NCBI GenBank assembly: GCA_010094045.1
Contig: ML986741.1
Span: forward strand, 49,063 to 113,062
Source: Lojkania enalia
Taxonomy: Eukaryota; Ascomycota; Dothideomycetes; Pleosporales
Direction: 5' to 3'
DNA length: 64,000 bases
The translations under genes and the position numbers were made by a program. This document shows, in pieces, positions 11,487-23,314 of this stretch. The notes below the pieces were generated by a model. The model saw only the letters and a program-made list of their open reading frames with translations, had not been told where the DNA came from and did no database searches. The first letter of the stretch is position 1; each line of letters opens with the position of its first letter.

Positions 11487-13744
11487 ATGTCGCCGCCCGA
11501 GTCGCCTCGAGGAAACGCTCCTCCCCATATCCGCTTAAACTCGGGGACCCACGATATCCTTGATGATGTAGCACCCGAACGGCCTTCCATGTCTCGACAG
11601 CAGTCTGCCCGGTCATTAACGAGTCCAATACGGCCTAGTGCCGCGCCGAGTCCCGGTCTACGATCCCCAACGTCGGCACCTTCGCTCTATCGACAGCCAG
11701 CGGCCGCTGCTGAATCTGCGGAGCTGCTACTACCGCCAAAGAAGTCGAGGGCGAAGCCCTTTCGAGATGAGTCGCCAATACGGTCTCCTTCTGGAGTGTC
11801 GTCGCGACGTACGAGCTGGGATTCGGAATCAATGGCAAGTCGTGACTCGAGGTTAGGGCCGTTTGCATCGCCGTTTGATGATTCGAGAGCACCCTCCCGA
11901 GCAGGGAGCGATGATGATATCAACACGCAGACTGTTTCGGAAAAGTACAACATTCTTCCCTCAGCTGGTCTGCTGCTGTTCCCGGAGGATGTGGAGAAGG
12001 ACGATTGGCTACACAACCCAGACCCGAACGAGAAGGAGAAGAGGGATTGCGACGTCTTCACAAAACGAGGGGCAGTGAACGTAGGAGCCCTAGCATTCCT
12101 TTCCTTAGGAATACTCTTACTGTTCATTGGGTACCCGATACTGTATGTTCTTAGCATTTCTCTTGATCGGGAGCTGGTTCTAATTACAGGGCAGTACTTT
12201 TGTCGATAAACTGACCGAGCCCGAAATAACGCCATGCACAAACAATCCTCTGTGTATAGCAGGGAAAGAAAATGAACCTCATCTGAAGAACGTCCGAATT
12301 GGCCTTGTTGATCCTACGACCCCCGATAGCGCAAAGACGAGGACTGCACATGACGGCACCAAACAGACGCTTGTGGTAAATTATCCCCAGACCCAAAAAT
12401 ATGAATACGGATTGATTGAGTCAGTTTTCGGATGAGTTCAACACTGACGGTCGCACGTTCTACGATGGTGATGACGCTTACTTCCAAGGAGTTGATATTT
12501 GGTACGGTGCTACACAGGATTTGGAGGTAAGTCGGCTCAATAAGATGCATGCCATAGAGGATCTGCTAAGATAATGACAAGTGGTACGACCCTGACGCGA
12601 TAACTACAAAGGACGGTACGCTCAACATTAAATTTGACGCGTTTAAGAATCACGGTCTAAATTATCGGTCCGGTATGCTCCAGTCGTGGAACAAGCTGTG
12701 CTACAAGGGCGGTCACATAGAGGCCAGCATCTCATTGCCAGGCAGAGGAGACACCATTGGTTTCTGGCCAGGTTTCTGGACTATGGGGAACCTCGGTCGT
12801 CCGGGCTACACTGCCACGACGGAGGGTTTGTGGCCGTACAGTTATCACGATGAGTGCGACTACGGCATTACGCCAAATCAAAGTTCGTATGACGGTCTCA
12901 GCTACCTTCCCGGGATGCGGCTACCTGCCTGTACATGTGCAGGCGAGGATCATCCAAACCCCGGCAAATCACGTGCCGCCCCAGAAATTGACGCCGTGGA
13001 AGCTTCCGTTGCTTTCCTGAGTCCAGACAACCAAAACGGAATCGGCGAGGTCTCGCAAAGTTTCCAGTCCGCTCCTTTCGACATTTGGTATCGGCCAGAC
13101 TATGGTGAGTGACTGCATGTGTTCGGGGTAATTGCATGTGCTAACTACCAGAAGATTTTATTGAGGTTTACGATAATACGGTCACTAGAATGAATGGTTA
13201 TCAAGGTGGACCATTTCAACAAGCCATTTCTGGTCTCACCCACCTAAACAATAATTGGTATGACGGCAAGCAGTATCAGAAATACTCGTTCGAATACAAG
13301 ACAGGCGATGATGGATACATCACCTGGCATGTTGGAGATGAAGAAACCTGGACCATGGATGCCCGTGCTATTGGACCAAATGGCAACGTTGGGAAGCGAG
13401 TGATCCCCGAGGAGCCCATGTCTGTCATTGTAAACTTCGGCATGTCCAACAGCTTTTCTATGGTCAATCTCACGGGTATTGCCAGCACACTTCCCGCGAC
13501 AATGCGAATTGACTATATTCGCATCTACCAGGACGAGGGCAATGAACTTGTGACCTGCGATCCACCAGATTATCCTACAACGGACTACATCAAGAAGCAT
13601 CCGGAACCGTATAATAACCCGAACCTGACATCATGGTATGTGAATACTTTTAATGCATATTACTTGCTGCTTACACTATCCAATAGGTCGTCAACCAAAT
13701 ATGACTGGCCGAAGAACTCCTTCATGCATGACTGTAAAGAATAG
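11487..13744 (+). CDS. Kre6/Skn1-family beta-1,6-glucan synthesis protein (GH16-type)
   Basis: Type II membrane protein needed in the family for cell-wall beta-1,6-glucan. Exons 11487-12142, 12195-12375, 12425-12526, 12582-13104, 13152-13635 and 13687-13744 give 667 residues. Residues 1-195 are a Ser/Pro-rich cytosolic tail. One membrane segment (about 197-219, [20 protein letters not shown]) is followed by the luminal catalytic-type domain. The GH16 active-site signature ExDxxE appears as EIDAVE at about 448-453, and [24 protein letters not shown] and [12 protein letters not shown] are family hallmarks. The first intron has two nearby acceptors (12189 and 12194); only the second keeps frame, joining YPIL to TFVDKLTEP. 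The C-terminus ([11 protein letters not shown]) is also typical. Kre6 and Skn1 cannot be told apart because filamentous fungi usually keep one or few copies. Confidence 0.93.
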
Positions 13745-15420
13745 GAACATGGGAGCCATGCGAGCGGTCACGCTACGACGACTGAATCCATCTTTCCTTT
13801 GTCTACCTAATGTGGCCACGGCTTAGCGATGTTTTTCAACCAAAAGAAAGAATTCGGGATCCTACCAAAAAGCACATGCGCGTTAATTATAGAGGTTTCA
13901 AGAAGCGTTTTTTTATAGCAACGCATTTTTGTCAGCATCGTCCGATTAATCACATGCATACTGGAGCGGAGTCATTCGGCGCCCCTTCTTTTTTTTTTTC
14001 TTCTTTTTTTATATCTACGAGTACCTACCTGGTTTTAATATATCGTCTCCTATACTAGTTGCTGGACATCGGTTCGAGGGGAGCTTTTTTGGCTAGGCTG
14101 CCTGTTTTTGCACCACGGAACTAGCTATGAAAGGCTTGCGCTTCTCCCTTTTTTTCTTGCCCTTCCCGTTCGGATCCGAGGTGTGTTGATGGTGGACGAA
14201 GGGATGGAGCTTTAAGGTCTACTTGGTAGGATTATGGGGTCCCCATTGTTTTGTATATTTGGGACTTCTTGGGTTTCTTGGTTCTTTTGTTAGGATGGTG
14301 TATGATATTGGGCATTTAGGGCAGGGGTTTTTGTTATTTTCTCTTTGTGCTTCTTCCGATTCATGAGCGTTTGGCTGGGTCAAACAGTATCGTACTTTCT
14401 TGGTAATGTATTTTTTGAGTGGGGATTGGGGTTGGATGAGAAGGGGTTTGAGTGGTGTTTGGGGTTGGTAGGATAGCATTGGGTTTTTTTATTCTCTCTT
14501 CTTTTGAACTCTTTGTCAGACTGAGTGTGTGCGTTATTGGTGTTCTTGGGATGGATGGGATGAGGATGGGTTTCGGAGTTGGTGGGCAGTAGAGTTTAGT
14601 GTAATTGTGTGGTATGCACTGGGGAGGTGGAGTGTTGGACGAATACGATACCTACGTATGAAGGGATAATTGAAATATTTTTTGAAATGTTAGAATGTGT
14701 GTATGTGCTTGTGTAATGTTGGAAAGTTGGAGTAGCGTTTTGGAATTGGGAAGGCTGCGAATAAGGTATTTCATATGCGGTGATGGAGATCAAAGGAAAG
14801 TGTTTGTGGTGGTGAAGAGAGGATTGCTATAGTAGATTTTATATATTGTAATTGTTGGTTTTATGTCTAGATAGAGGTTTGGTTTATTGGGAGGCTTGAA
14901 AGTTGGATTGGTATGGTCGTCGCGCCCGCTAGGGAGATGGGGATGTCATGTTCCTAAAGTGGTCTGCCTAGCTATGTGGGGTTAGAAGGACGTATATATA
15001 GACGTCTAAGGTGAGCTTGTGTGACTGTGGGATACGGCGGATGGAGATTTAGGCGTGGGCAAGGGCGAAGTTGGATATGAGGGGAGACCTTAATGCAGAG
15101 GCGACTAGAACCGGACATGTATACTCCGAAGTTAAAGCCCATCGGTCTCTTTCCACCTAGAAAAAGCCCAAATTCCCCAGGTCTCCGCGTCTCTGATCGT
15201 GGATAGCGGAATGCAGATATGAGGGAGAGTGAAGAGATGTGGAGACAATGTCTGGAAGCGAAGCTAGCCCTCCATATCTTGGAACCACCTATATATCACG
15301 AGGTTCACACCCTGCCAGTTTCTTGCCGTCTATTCAAGCTATTTTTCCTCGGATTTGGACGCCTCGCGACACCACAATTGGTGCCGAACAATGACACTGA
15401 AAAGTCAAAACCCATTAGTG
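13745..15420. other. gene-free region with strong strand asymmetry
   Basis: 1.7 kb between the glucan-synthesis gene and the NACHT gene. Around 14220-14900 the plus strand is dominated by G and T with few C, while 13984-14010 is T-rich. Frames here are low-complexity and unsupported. Confidence 0.5.
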
Positions 15421-18400
15421 TCATCCGTCCCGCGACCGATTCGATTTCCTTGTGTTCCTGCGGACGTCGCGGAATGGGGAGATGGTTTGGGTTGGAGAGG
15501 GGGGGGTGGGATTATGGCGTCGGCGTTTTGGCGATGAGTGGTAGCAGTGGCAGTTGTGCGAGCATTTTTCGTCATAAGATGGGGAGCAACGGCTTACAGG
15601 GGATATGGAGAACTGGTTGTATTGGAAGGGTGACAGATACGCGCTGTATGTGGAAGCTGGGGAAAGGGTTCCAAGCTGGCCGGATATGGATGAGCGCTGT
15701 GGAGTTGTGAAGCCTAGATTGTTGGAATCATCGCTGCGGTCTCGGCTGCTTGAGGCAAATGTGTCGTTGAGAAAAGTGCTCATGTAATAATCGGATTCGG
15801 CGTCTTGGTGAGATTCGTCTTTATGTTTGGGTATGAGGGGAATCTCTTGCTGACCAATTGAGTCTGAGAAGCTGCTGTCGCCGATTTGAGAGCGATACTG
15901 TATGATCTTCATCGAATCAATCACTCGCTCCAATTTGTACCCTAGATTTCTCAGAACCTGATGCTCGTCCTTTTCTAGTGTAGATGACATGTCTGCCAGA
16001 TCCATGTATTGCGGGATTTCTGATATAAGCACTTCGGGATTTGCCGTCGTGGTAAGGCATGTCGCTATAAGCGCCGCGCAATCTGGGAGGTATTTCTTAT
16101 GAATGTTACCAGCATCGGACTCCCCAACTGTCCGGGCGTTTAGCCGAGAGAAATCCCAAAGCTCTAACCGAGGACAAATATGCTCTACCACAAACCTCCA
16201 TGGCGACAACCCAAATTTGAGGCTCATAAGTAACGCGGCGCTGTCAAGCACATGGAGTAGAATTACAGTACGGTCGTGAAGCGATATTGTGGGTCTGTAC
16301 TGGTCATTCCAGCTTTGCAGGGAATATAGAACCATGGCCGTCTTGTCGTGTTGGCGAGAATGTCGATCATATTTTCGGACTAGGTACCGTGAAATGCCAT
16401 GCAGGGCAACGAAACTGAAGATGCTCGCTGATTGACGAAGCATATTGTAATCGAGAGCATTTTGGCTTTCTGTTGGTCCTTTTTGAAATAGATCTGCACT
16501 CCAGTGGTGTTTTCCTAGGGGAACAGATTGGCTACGGATCTGCGTCACTGTTGTATCCATGTGGTCAATATATTTAACTACTTTCTGGTCGTCTGCAAAA
16601 GTCGGTGCAGCCCGACAGAGGGCCAAAAGAGCATTGACATTGTCGAACAGAACACCGCTTGGATACACTTGGCAAGTCTTAATCGTGGAAATACAGGCAG
16701 AGGCGAGACCTAGGGAGGCTTCAAAGTCAGAACCCTCCATTATCTCACAAATATCGTCCCAGATATTATCGGATGTGAGGAATTCGGCAACGGTCCTATG
16801 GAGATAATCGACCACTGATCCGTCCAGCTCCATGTGTTCGAGTGACTCAGAAGCCGCATAGACTGAATTACTTGAATAGACATCTAACAATCCACAGCAC
16901 CGACTTCTAATTCGGGCCTCCATATTCTTGAAAATCCATTCAGACGTTTCCGCGTCCAACGATTGAATCGGCTGACTAAACGCCTCTGATGGGTTTTGCA
17001 TCGCAAAATGAAGAATAATTGTCATAAATGGCTGATCCTGGACATGTTGTTTCCAAGTATACAATAATTGAAATATTTTGGCAGCTTGGACTCGATAGTC
17101 TGGGTCCATTTTGGAGATCATACGGCGATAGAGATCTCTAAGATCTGCCGGCAATGAACGAAGTTTTCGTCGTAGATCTGATACATCATCGCCCGCTTCG
17201 ATTCCGTCCATGAGAAGCCTGACGACAAGCCGTACCCATAAAAAAACACCAGCAGCTTTCTCTTTAAGCTCGTTTACCAACTCCTTAGTTTCCTGAGGAA
17301 AGCGTCTTGATAGCGCAATCATAGACCGATGGCAAGCTAAATTTTCTTCCACGAAGAGCTTTATATCAGGTTCAGTAAGCCTTTGTAATTCTAGCGAGGG
17401 GCAACCACGGAAAACGCTTAGGCAGACGGGAAGAGGCCGAGCGGAAACAACAATTTTAATATGCTGCGAGGCTAGGGAGTAGAGAAACTCCGAAAGATCC
17501 CTATGATCTCCGTCCAATTCGTCAATCCCATCGATAATGATACACAGTTTGAGAAATTTTGCCGACGCGCGCATTAAGCTTTTGAACGCTGATTTGATCT
17601 CAGTGAGATGGGGCTCGTTCTCATCCGCTCTGCGACCTGGAATACCAAAATCTGCCCAACTTTGGTACATTCCGGAAAATACACTAGGAATCAATTCAGG
17701 ATACTGTGCAAGAATATCATGCAGCAGCGCTCTGAGCATACCGAGAGTAGTCTTTTGCAGACCCGTGCCTAGGTTCCAGAAGAAAAACTTGACGATTGCT
17801 AGCTCTGAATTACCAGCCCATTGGTGTAATAATGTTTTCGTCTTTTGGTGGCCAATAATATATTTCAGAAGCGTGGATTTCCCACTACCCGCTTTGCCGT
17901 TGATAAAATAGGGAAGCGTAACATTTGGTTGAGACAAGTGTGATACAAAACTATCCCAATTACAGACGCTAGCTTGGGAGTTGTCCATAAAAATCCACTT
18001 GAACGTGTTTTCGTAGGCTGAAGGGACTTCTTCATACCTCCAGGTCATCTGCCGAAAGTTGAGCCATCGAAGAATTTCCTTTTCCCGGCTCTCTGGCATA
18101 TCATCTTTGAGAGCGGAGAGCTGTTTCAAACAACCCTGGACTTCTTCATGTATTAGCTCCAATTTTGGTACTGCGTCATCCTGGAAGGCTGCAACTGATT
18201 CAACCACCTTAAGGATTTCTGCGGAGTTTCCACCATGGTTTTGGCTATCTTTTTCAAGCCGTCTTAGATGAATAAGAATGTCCTCCAAGTTTACATTTGC
18301 ACTCGCTCGAAAAGCCAGGATCGAACTGAGAACCAAGGCATTCCGCAGCTTGTCAAGCTTCATCGCAAAGTCCTCAACCTTGCTACAGAGAAAAACAAGC

Positions 18401-18792
18401 TTGACAGTCGCGCCGGCGCTTCGGATTGGATTAGAGGAAGAATGATTGATAAGAAGTTTGTCAAGATATGTAAGTAACTCGATGCCCGTTTTATTACACT
18501 GCGATGAAAGATCCAGTAAAAACTATACCAAGTTAGCGAAGCCGACACAATTATCTACTCGAGCAAATAAACTGACCCTATCCTCATCAGAGATAGGAGA
18601 AGTGCTGCCCTGTAGACTCTTACTGATCATTTCAGTTTGCTTCGTTAGGCTTTCGGCAAGGGCTTTCAGGTCTGTTATGGACGAAGGCCTACTACTCTTG
18701 CGCATAGACTTCACTTCTGATATCAACTTGCCCGCAAACTGAACGAACTGTACGACATTTCCAGCTAAACCAATGGCAACCAGTGCTTCCAT
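15421..18792 (-). CDS. STAND/NLR-like NACHT-domain protein
   Basis: Putative signal-transducing P-loop NTPase of the fungal NLR-like class, some members of which act in heterokaryon incompatibility. Two exons, complement(15421-18522, 18577-18792), give 1105 residues. The N-terminus (MEALVAIGLAGNVVQFVQF) matches the helical N-terminal domain common on fungal NACHT proteins. The linker has the usual ENTFKWIF motif before NACHT. Walker A is GKAGSGKST at about 281-289 and Walker B is IIIDGIDELD at about 400-409. I see no clear ankyrin, WD40 or TPR array in the C-terminal 450 residues; the end is Ser-rich, then basic and Cys/His-containing. The 54-nt intron has donor GTCAGT, branch GCTAAC and acceptor TATAG, and its removal deletes an in-frame TAG, so the gene is intact as modelled. 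It stands alone in a gene-poor stretch. Confidence 0.85.
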
Positions 18793-19118
18793 ATTGATAT
18801 TCCTAAAGGGTCAAGAATAATCAATCTTGAAGCCTATGGGATGAAGAAGAAATGGTTAGTAGACCAGGCTACAGGATGGCTCCACGGACCCCATGTGGGC
18901 GGCGAGTCGCTTTCGCAAGATATACACTTTAAAGGAAGAGCCTTTTCAGTCTCCAATTGGTGTAAGTATGTTGTGAGGTTTAAAAAGTGATATACAGAAT
19001 ACCTAGAAATTGGTGGGATGAGCTGAAATGGAAGAGGTCTGCGAGGCGCCAGCCTCCGGGTAAAGTTCGGTGACTTGCTCCGCCACAAAGTTCCGTTTAC
19101 TCTTGCGCGGTGCCTTAG

Positions 19119-19151
<33 letters not shown>

Positions 19152-20238
19152 GGTTTTCCTATATATAAATTGACATAAGAATATGCAGTAAGTGACCGAA
19201 ATACGAAAGCATACCTTGCGTTAATGCTGCTCCGGCGTCGGATAACACAATTTGCATCAAGTCTGGAAGTAGCTAGGAAGTCTCCAAAACTGTGGTCTCA
19301 ATATATTCAACAGTGCTCTATCTATTATGTACACCTACGACATTTTCAATCCCTTTCAATGTTTGAAGTTGGTCATTGGAAGCTGCAAGGGTCTCTACGG
19401 TTTGTACATGACCAGGATGCTCCAAAATATTATCGTAACCCCTGAACCAAGCCGAATTCGTTGATATATGACTGGATGAAGTTTATCATGACGCTAAAAT
19501 TGTACTGAGACGCTGTCAGCAATCTTTTAGATCAACATAAATGTACTCAAAGATATGAGATGATCAGCTCTGGTTACCGCGTAGTTATCATCCAAGTTGT
19601 ACTGCCTCGCTGATAATACTCAGATATTTTTACAGTGAGTTAAGTTCGAGGAAAGCATATCGGCCACGCCGGCCTGTTCATGTTACCTATATATTCCTAG
19701 GATCTAAATTATTGCTCTCATAAAATCAATGAACACTTGAGATTCGATGTCAAGATCACTGAGGATTGATTTAAGACATTATGATTAGACCTATAGCGGA
19801 TAGTGTAAGGTACACATACTAGTGACAGGCCAAAGGACAGGGGAATAAAATCCTGAGGCAAAACTATAAAAAGGCGCTTCCATATCTCTTTTAACATAAT
19901 GGCTTAGGAGACTCGAATCGCCAATACCAGATGTATTCGTTGCTATAATCAATGGACATAAGATCGCTATGCTAGAAAGAGTGAGTGCCGCAAGTCCAAC
20001 AAAAAAGCATGCCGCCAATCGTTACAATGCGAAACCTACGCCTCAGACGTGAATTAGTAGGCAAACATGTCGCTACAATAACTGAAGCTTGCCAAAGACA
20101 GCAGCGTAGAAACGTGACCCGAACGAAAACACGAACAAAAATACAACCGTAACCAAATATCAACAACAAAAGAGCGCGACAAAGCAAACATAGCAAACCC
20201 AAACCTTAAGCTCCCTATTACATATTATCCTAAAAAAT
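18793..20238. other. AT-rich gene-free region
   Basis: 1.4 kb flanking the NACHT gene. It contains a run of 19 T followed directly by 11 A (19122-19151). No frame longer than about 90 codons has support, and no transposase remnant or terminal repeat could be seen by eye. Confidence 0.5.
19122..19151. repeat. T19-A11 homopolymer junction
   Basis: Nineteen T are followed immediately by eleven A, making a perfect 22-bp palindrome centred at 19140/19141. It could form a small hairpin or cruciform and is a likely site of length variation. Confidence 0.9.
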
Positions 20239-20808
20239 CTATCTACACATTCCTGCGTATTTATCCAGCTTATCAGAACCTCCCGGCGCCCTCCAACCCG
20301 CAACCGGCGCGCGTCCTACCGGCGTCTGCACTCTAATCGCCTCCGCTGGAATCCTATATAAGAACAAATACTCGCCCTTGTGCAACCACCTCTCCTCCTC
20401 GCTCATCTCGCTCTCCCGCTCCCCCAACAAGTCTGCCGCCCGAAATACTGGTCCCCTTGCCAAATAGTTTGTGTCAATAGTCACGACGAAGCACTGCTCG
20501 CCGCACTTCCCGCTCCACATTTCGGCGACGGCTTCGGCGTGGGGGAGGCTGTCGTAGACGGAGATGAAGGGCGAGGAAATGTTTGTTTGGCGCGTGAGGT
20601 GAGCCACGGAGAAGGTGCCGAGAAGTGTGCGTTCGTTTAGAATGGTGGATCGGTTTTTGGAGCGGAAGCCGGCGGCGAAGGCGTAGAGGGTTTGCATTTT
20701 TGCGTGCTGAACGCGGTAGACAGAAGAGGGAATGCGGGCGGGTGGTGTGGTGTTGGACGGGGGCGGGACTGAAGGTGCATGGTACGGGGTTGTGGAGAGG
20801 GATTCCAT
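20239..20808 (-). CDS. DUF7587-like protein
   Basis: Single exon, 189 residues. The core runs from YRVQH (about residue 31) through SPFISVYDSLPHAEAVAEMW and QCFVVTIDTNYLA to GEYLFLYRIPAEAI (about 153-166). This order (a YRVQH start, a central 'SPF-S' strand with a helix ending in AEMW, then a 'GEYL-L--IPA-AI' end) resembles fungal DUF7587 domains, which are frequent and often multicopy in Pezizomycotina. Function is unknown. Residues 1-30 are Pro/Ser-rich. The codons are GC-rich although the downstream flank is AT-rich. The family call rests on remembered motif order and needs a profile search. Confidence 0.6.
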   Translation of the reverse strand: MESLSTTPYHAPSVPPPSNTTPPARIPSSVYRVQHAKMQTLYAFAAGFRSKNRSTILNERTLLGTFSVAHLTRQTNISSPFISVYDSLPHAEAVAEMWSGKCGEQCFVVTIDTNYLARGPVFRAADLLGERESEMSEEERWLHKGEYLFLYRIPAEAIRVQTPVGRAPVAGWRAPGGSDKLDKYAGMCR

Positions 20809-22549
20809 TGTGGGGCTGGCGAGATGTTGGATGTGGTTTATTGACTATGAGGTCGTTTGGTGGATGTTGTATGAGAAGCTTGGGTGGTATTGAAATAAGG
20901 CTTGGGATAACATAAAGAAATCGCAAAGAATGATGGGTTGAAGCGTGAATCCCTATCCGGGTAGCTTGAGGGAATAAGAGAGTAGTTGGATAGTGACTTG
21001 TTCGATGAGCTGAAATGTTTTCGACTCGATTCGACGTATCTAACGGAGCGCTGACTTCACAACTCTGCGAAAAGAACAAAAACAAGCAGGCAGCACATTG
21101 AGTTGTCCATCTGTCCTAATAAATACTGTAGAGAAAGAAGCGGTGAAGCGCGCCATTCAAATGGATTCAAAATGAGTTTCAGTACAGTCTAACCACCATA
21201 CCAAAACCGGTGATGTACATTGGCCTTAGGTCTTGTTGGAGGACGGATTCATCTCCTCCGACGCAAGCTACCGAGCATATCCCCGAAGTTCGGCAAACGA
21301 GACAAGCGAGAAGCCGTTTGAACGTATGGATAATTTAGGTTTTCCCCGATTAAATAAAGAGCCTTAGGTTAGGGTTGCGGGCCTTTACATGTAGCAAAGA
21401 GGACCATGTCGCACGGAGGAGGTAACACGATAAGGCAGAGTAGAAGCTCGGAGCAAATGTCACAGCAGCCTTACCGGCTTGACGCATCAGCAGGTCTGTC
21501 TGTCTGGAATGATAGATGGAGAATAGACTTGGGAGCTGAAGCTTGCGGGATATGACACTGTGACTTGCTGCTCTGCAGCCACAGAACTTGAAGGTACCAC
21601 AGTGCATAACTTGAGAAATAAGACTCGACTTCAACACAAGATATGGGCCCAAGAAATGCAAGTGTTGGAAACGTACAAAGCTGTCATAGACATTAGAACG
21701 AAAATGTGATGTATAGAAATATAGAAGATAAGAACGTCGGGTACAGTTCCCGAAACCGTCGGAACCATGCGTCCGTCCATGTCTCTACAAGGAGCATCTA
21801 TAGAATACGTACAAAAAACAAAGTAAAGGGGCATATCGCCCATACTTTCCTACACATTCTGACACAAACTATCCAAATCCCCCAGTCCTCGAACCTCAAG
21901 CCATGGGGAAATCGATCCTATGCTACGAGTTCTGCCTACGAGTGTTGTACAGGCAAACAGGCATTTGCTTCACCGGAAAATGAAGGTGACTCGTTATCAT
22001 CCCATATCGGTCCTGACAGGAGGCAAAATGCCCGGAAAACTTGTAGTGATGACAGCCTTATCTCTTTCTGCAAAAGACCGATGGGACAGAATGCTTGGGG
22101 CGTTGTGGAACACAGACGGGTACGTACACTACCTCTATAGAGTATAGATTTTTGGAACGCTTCACCGCCATTTCGACGGCTCTATTCCTAGGAATTGAGA
22201 AGGCAGGAATTCGGGGCTTGCATCTCTGATAGCACAGCCAGTGAAAGTCTAGAGTAAGTCGAGACGACAGCTTAATGTGTCTAGCCGGATGGTAGTTCCA
22301 ATTCGATACCGCACTAGTCCAAAATAGGCTATGCTCATTTTCGCGGCCTCCAACCTCGAAAAAGTTCCCTTGTACGTTCATTATTGAACGCCGCGCAAAG
22401 GACTGCAACCCAGGACGTCGACTACAAAACCATCCACGTACGCAAGCTCCCTACTACCAATTGTACGCACTCACCATTCCACCAGCCCAACCATTCACAT
22501 CCGCATCTTCACAGATCGCCGCACACTACACCCCGAACACCCACTGGCA
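20809..22549. other. intergenic region
   Basis: 1.7 kb between the DUF7587-like gene and the uL30m gene. Several frames of 70-200 codons occur, but the longest are antisense to or adjoin the coding exon, and none has splice or domain support. Confidence 0.5.
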
Positions 22550-22822
22550 ATGCCTTACTTCCGCATAACCCTCCTGCGCTCTTCTATCGGCCTGCCCCGC
22601 AAAACAACCGCCACCCTCCATGCCCTCGGCCTCCGCAAGCGAATGGCAACCAAATACCTCCCTATCACCCCCTCTATCGCCGGCCAAATCATGCGCATAA
22701 AGGAACTCGTCGACGTTAAGGAGGTTGATGAGGCGATGACGAAGCAGCAGATCAGGGACGCGCGGCGGCCGGATCCGGGGTTTTATGTTGAGAAGAGGGC
22801 GACGACGGGGATGATGGTTTGA
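22550..22822 (+). CDS. mitochondrial ribosomal protein uL30m (yeast Mrpl33 type)
   Basis: Single exon, 90 residues, close to the usual fungal size. The sequence has the L30 signature: an initial strand ITLLRSSIGLPR, the helix KTTATLHALGLRKR, and the third segment SIAGQIMRIKELVDVKEVD. It belongs to the large subunit of the mitochondrial ribosome. No separate presequence is evident, as in the yeast protein, which is also short. Upstream frame extension is blocked, and the ATG is the first in the frame. Confidence 0.88.
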   Translation: MPYFRITLLRSSIGLPRKTTATLHALGLRKRMATKYLPITPSIAGQIMRIKELVDVKEVDEAMTKQQIRDARRPDPGFYVEKRATTGMMV

Positions 22823-23314
22823 GGATGAGGAGAGATGAGAGGATTGTAGGCGTATTTGAAGAATTGGAAGGTGGATTGGATTGAATTAGATTGACTAAGA
22901 AGTATATGGCGTTTACGGAACGGGTTTATATTGTATCATACTGTCCAAGATATTCGGCGGCCACTGCAATCCTAGATTAATTAGTGTTAGTTGCCGGAAA
23001 GAGGGCATCAGTCTATGCAATAAGGATGCCAGATCCCCACAGCTGCCATGTATAATAAAACACATTATATCCCGAAATTTATGGGACCTAGATCAGGTCT
23101 CTGCGAATCTTCACGATAACACCACCAACTTCAAAATCCTCACTCAAACAACATGAAGAACGGATCATAAAAGCCTTCACTAATTTTTTTTACCCTATAC
23201 ATACATCCTCCACTCAATAAACTAATGTCATCCTTAGACGACCCTCCAAAACCTCTATCATCATACCTCAAATATTTGCAAATATCCTTCAAACTCTACA
23301 CCACTCACTACCCT
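22823..23314. other. convergent intergenic region
   Basis: About 490 bp of AT-rich sequence between the 3' ends of the uL30m and Sec31 genes. Nothing beyond 3' flanking sequence was seen. Confidence 0.6.

Noticed and set aside
18493..18522. A 30-nt intron as the explanation for the same stop
   Set aside because: Too short for a fungal spliceosomal intron and lacking a branch site, while the 54-nt alternative has all signals.
18523..18525. In-frame TAG in the NACHT gene, suggesting a pseudogene
   Set aside because: A 54-nt intron with donor GTCAGT, branch GCTAAC and acceptor TATAG spans 18523-18576 and removes the stop in phase, joining SDEDR to FLLDLSSQC.
19122..19151. T/A homopolymer as evidence of a retroelement tail
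   Set aside because: No target-site duplication, reverse-transcriptase remnant or adjacent repeat could be seen; simple slippage is enough.
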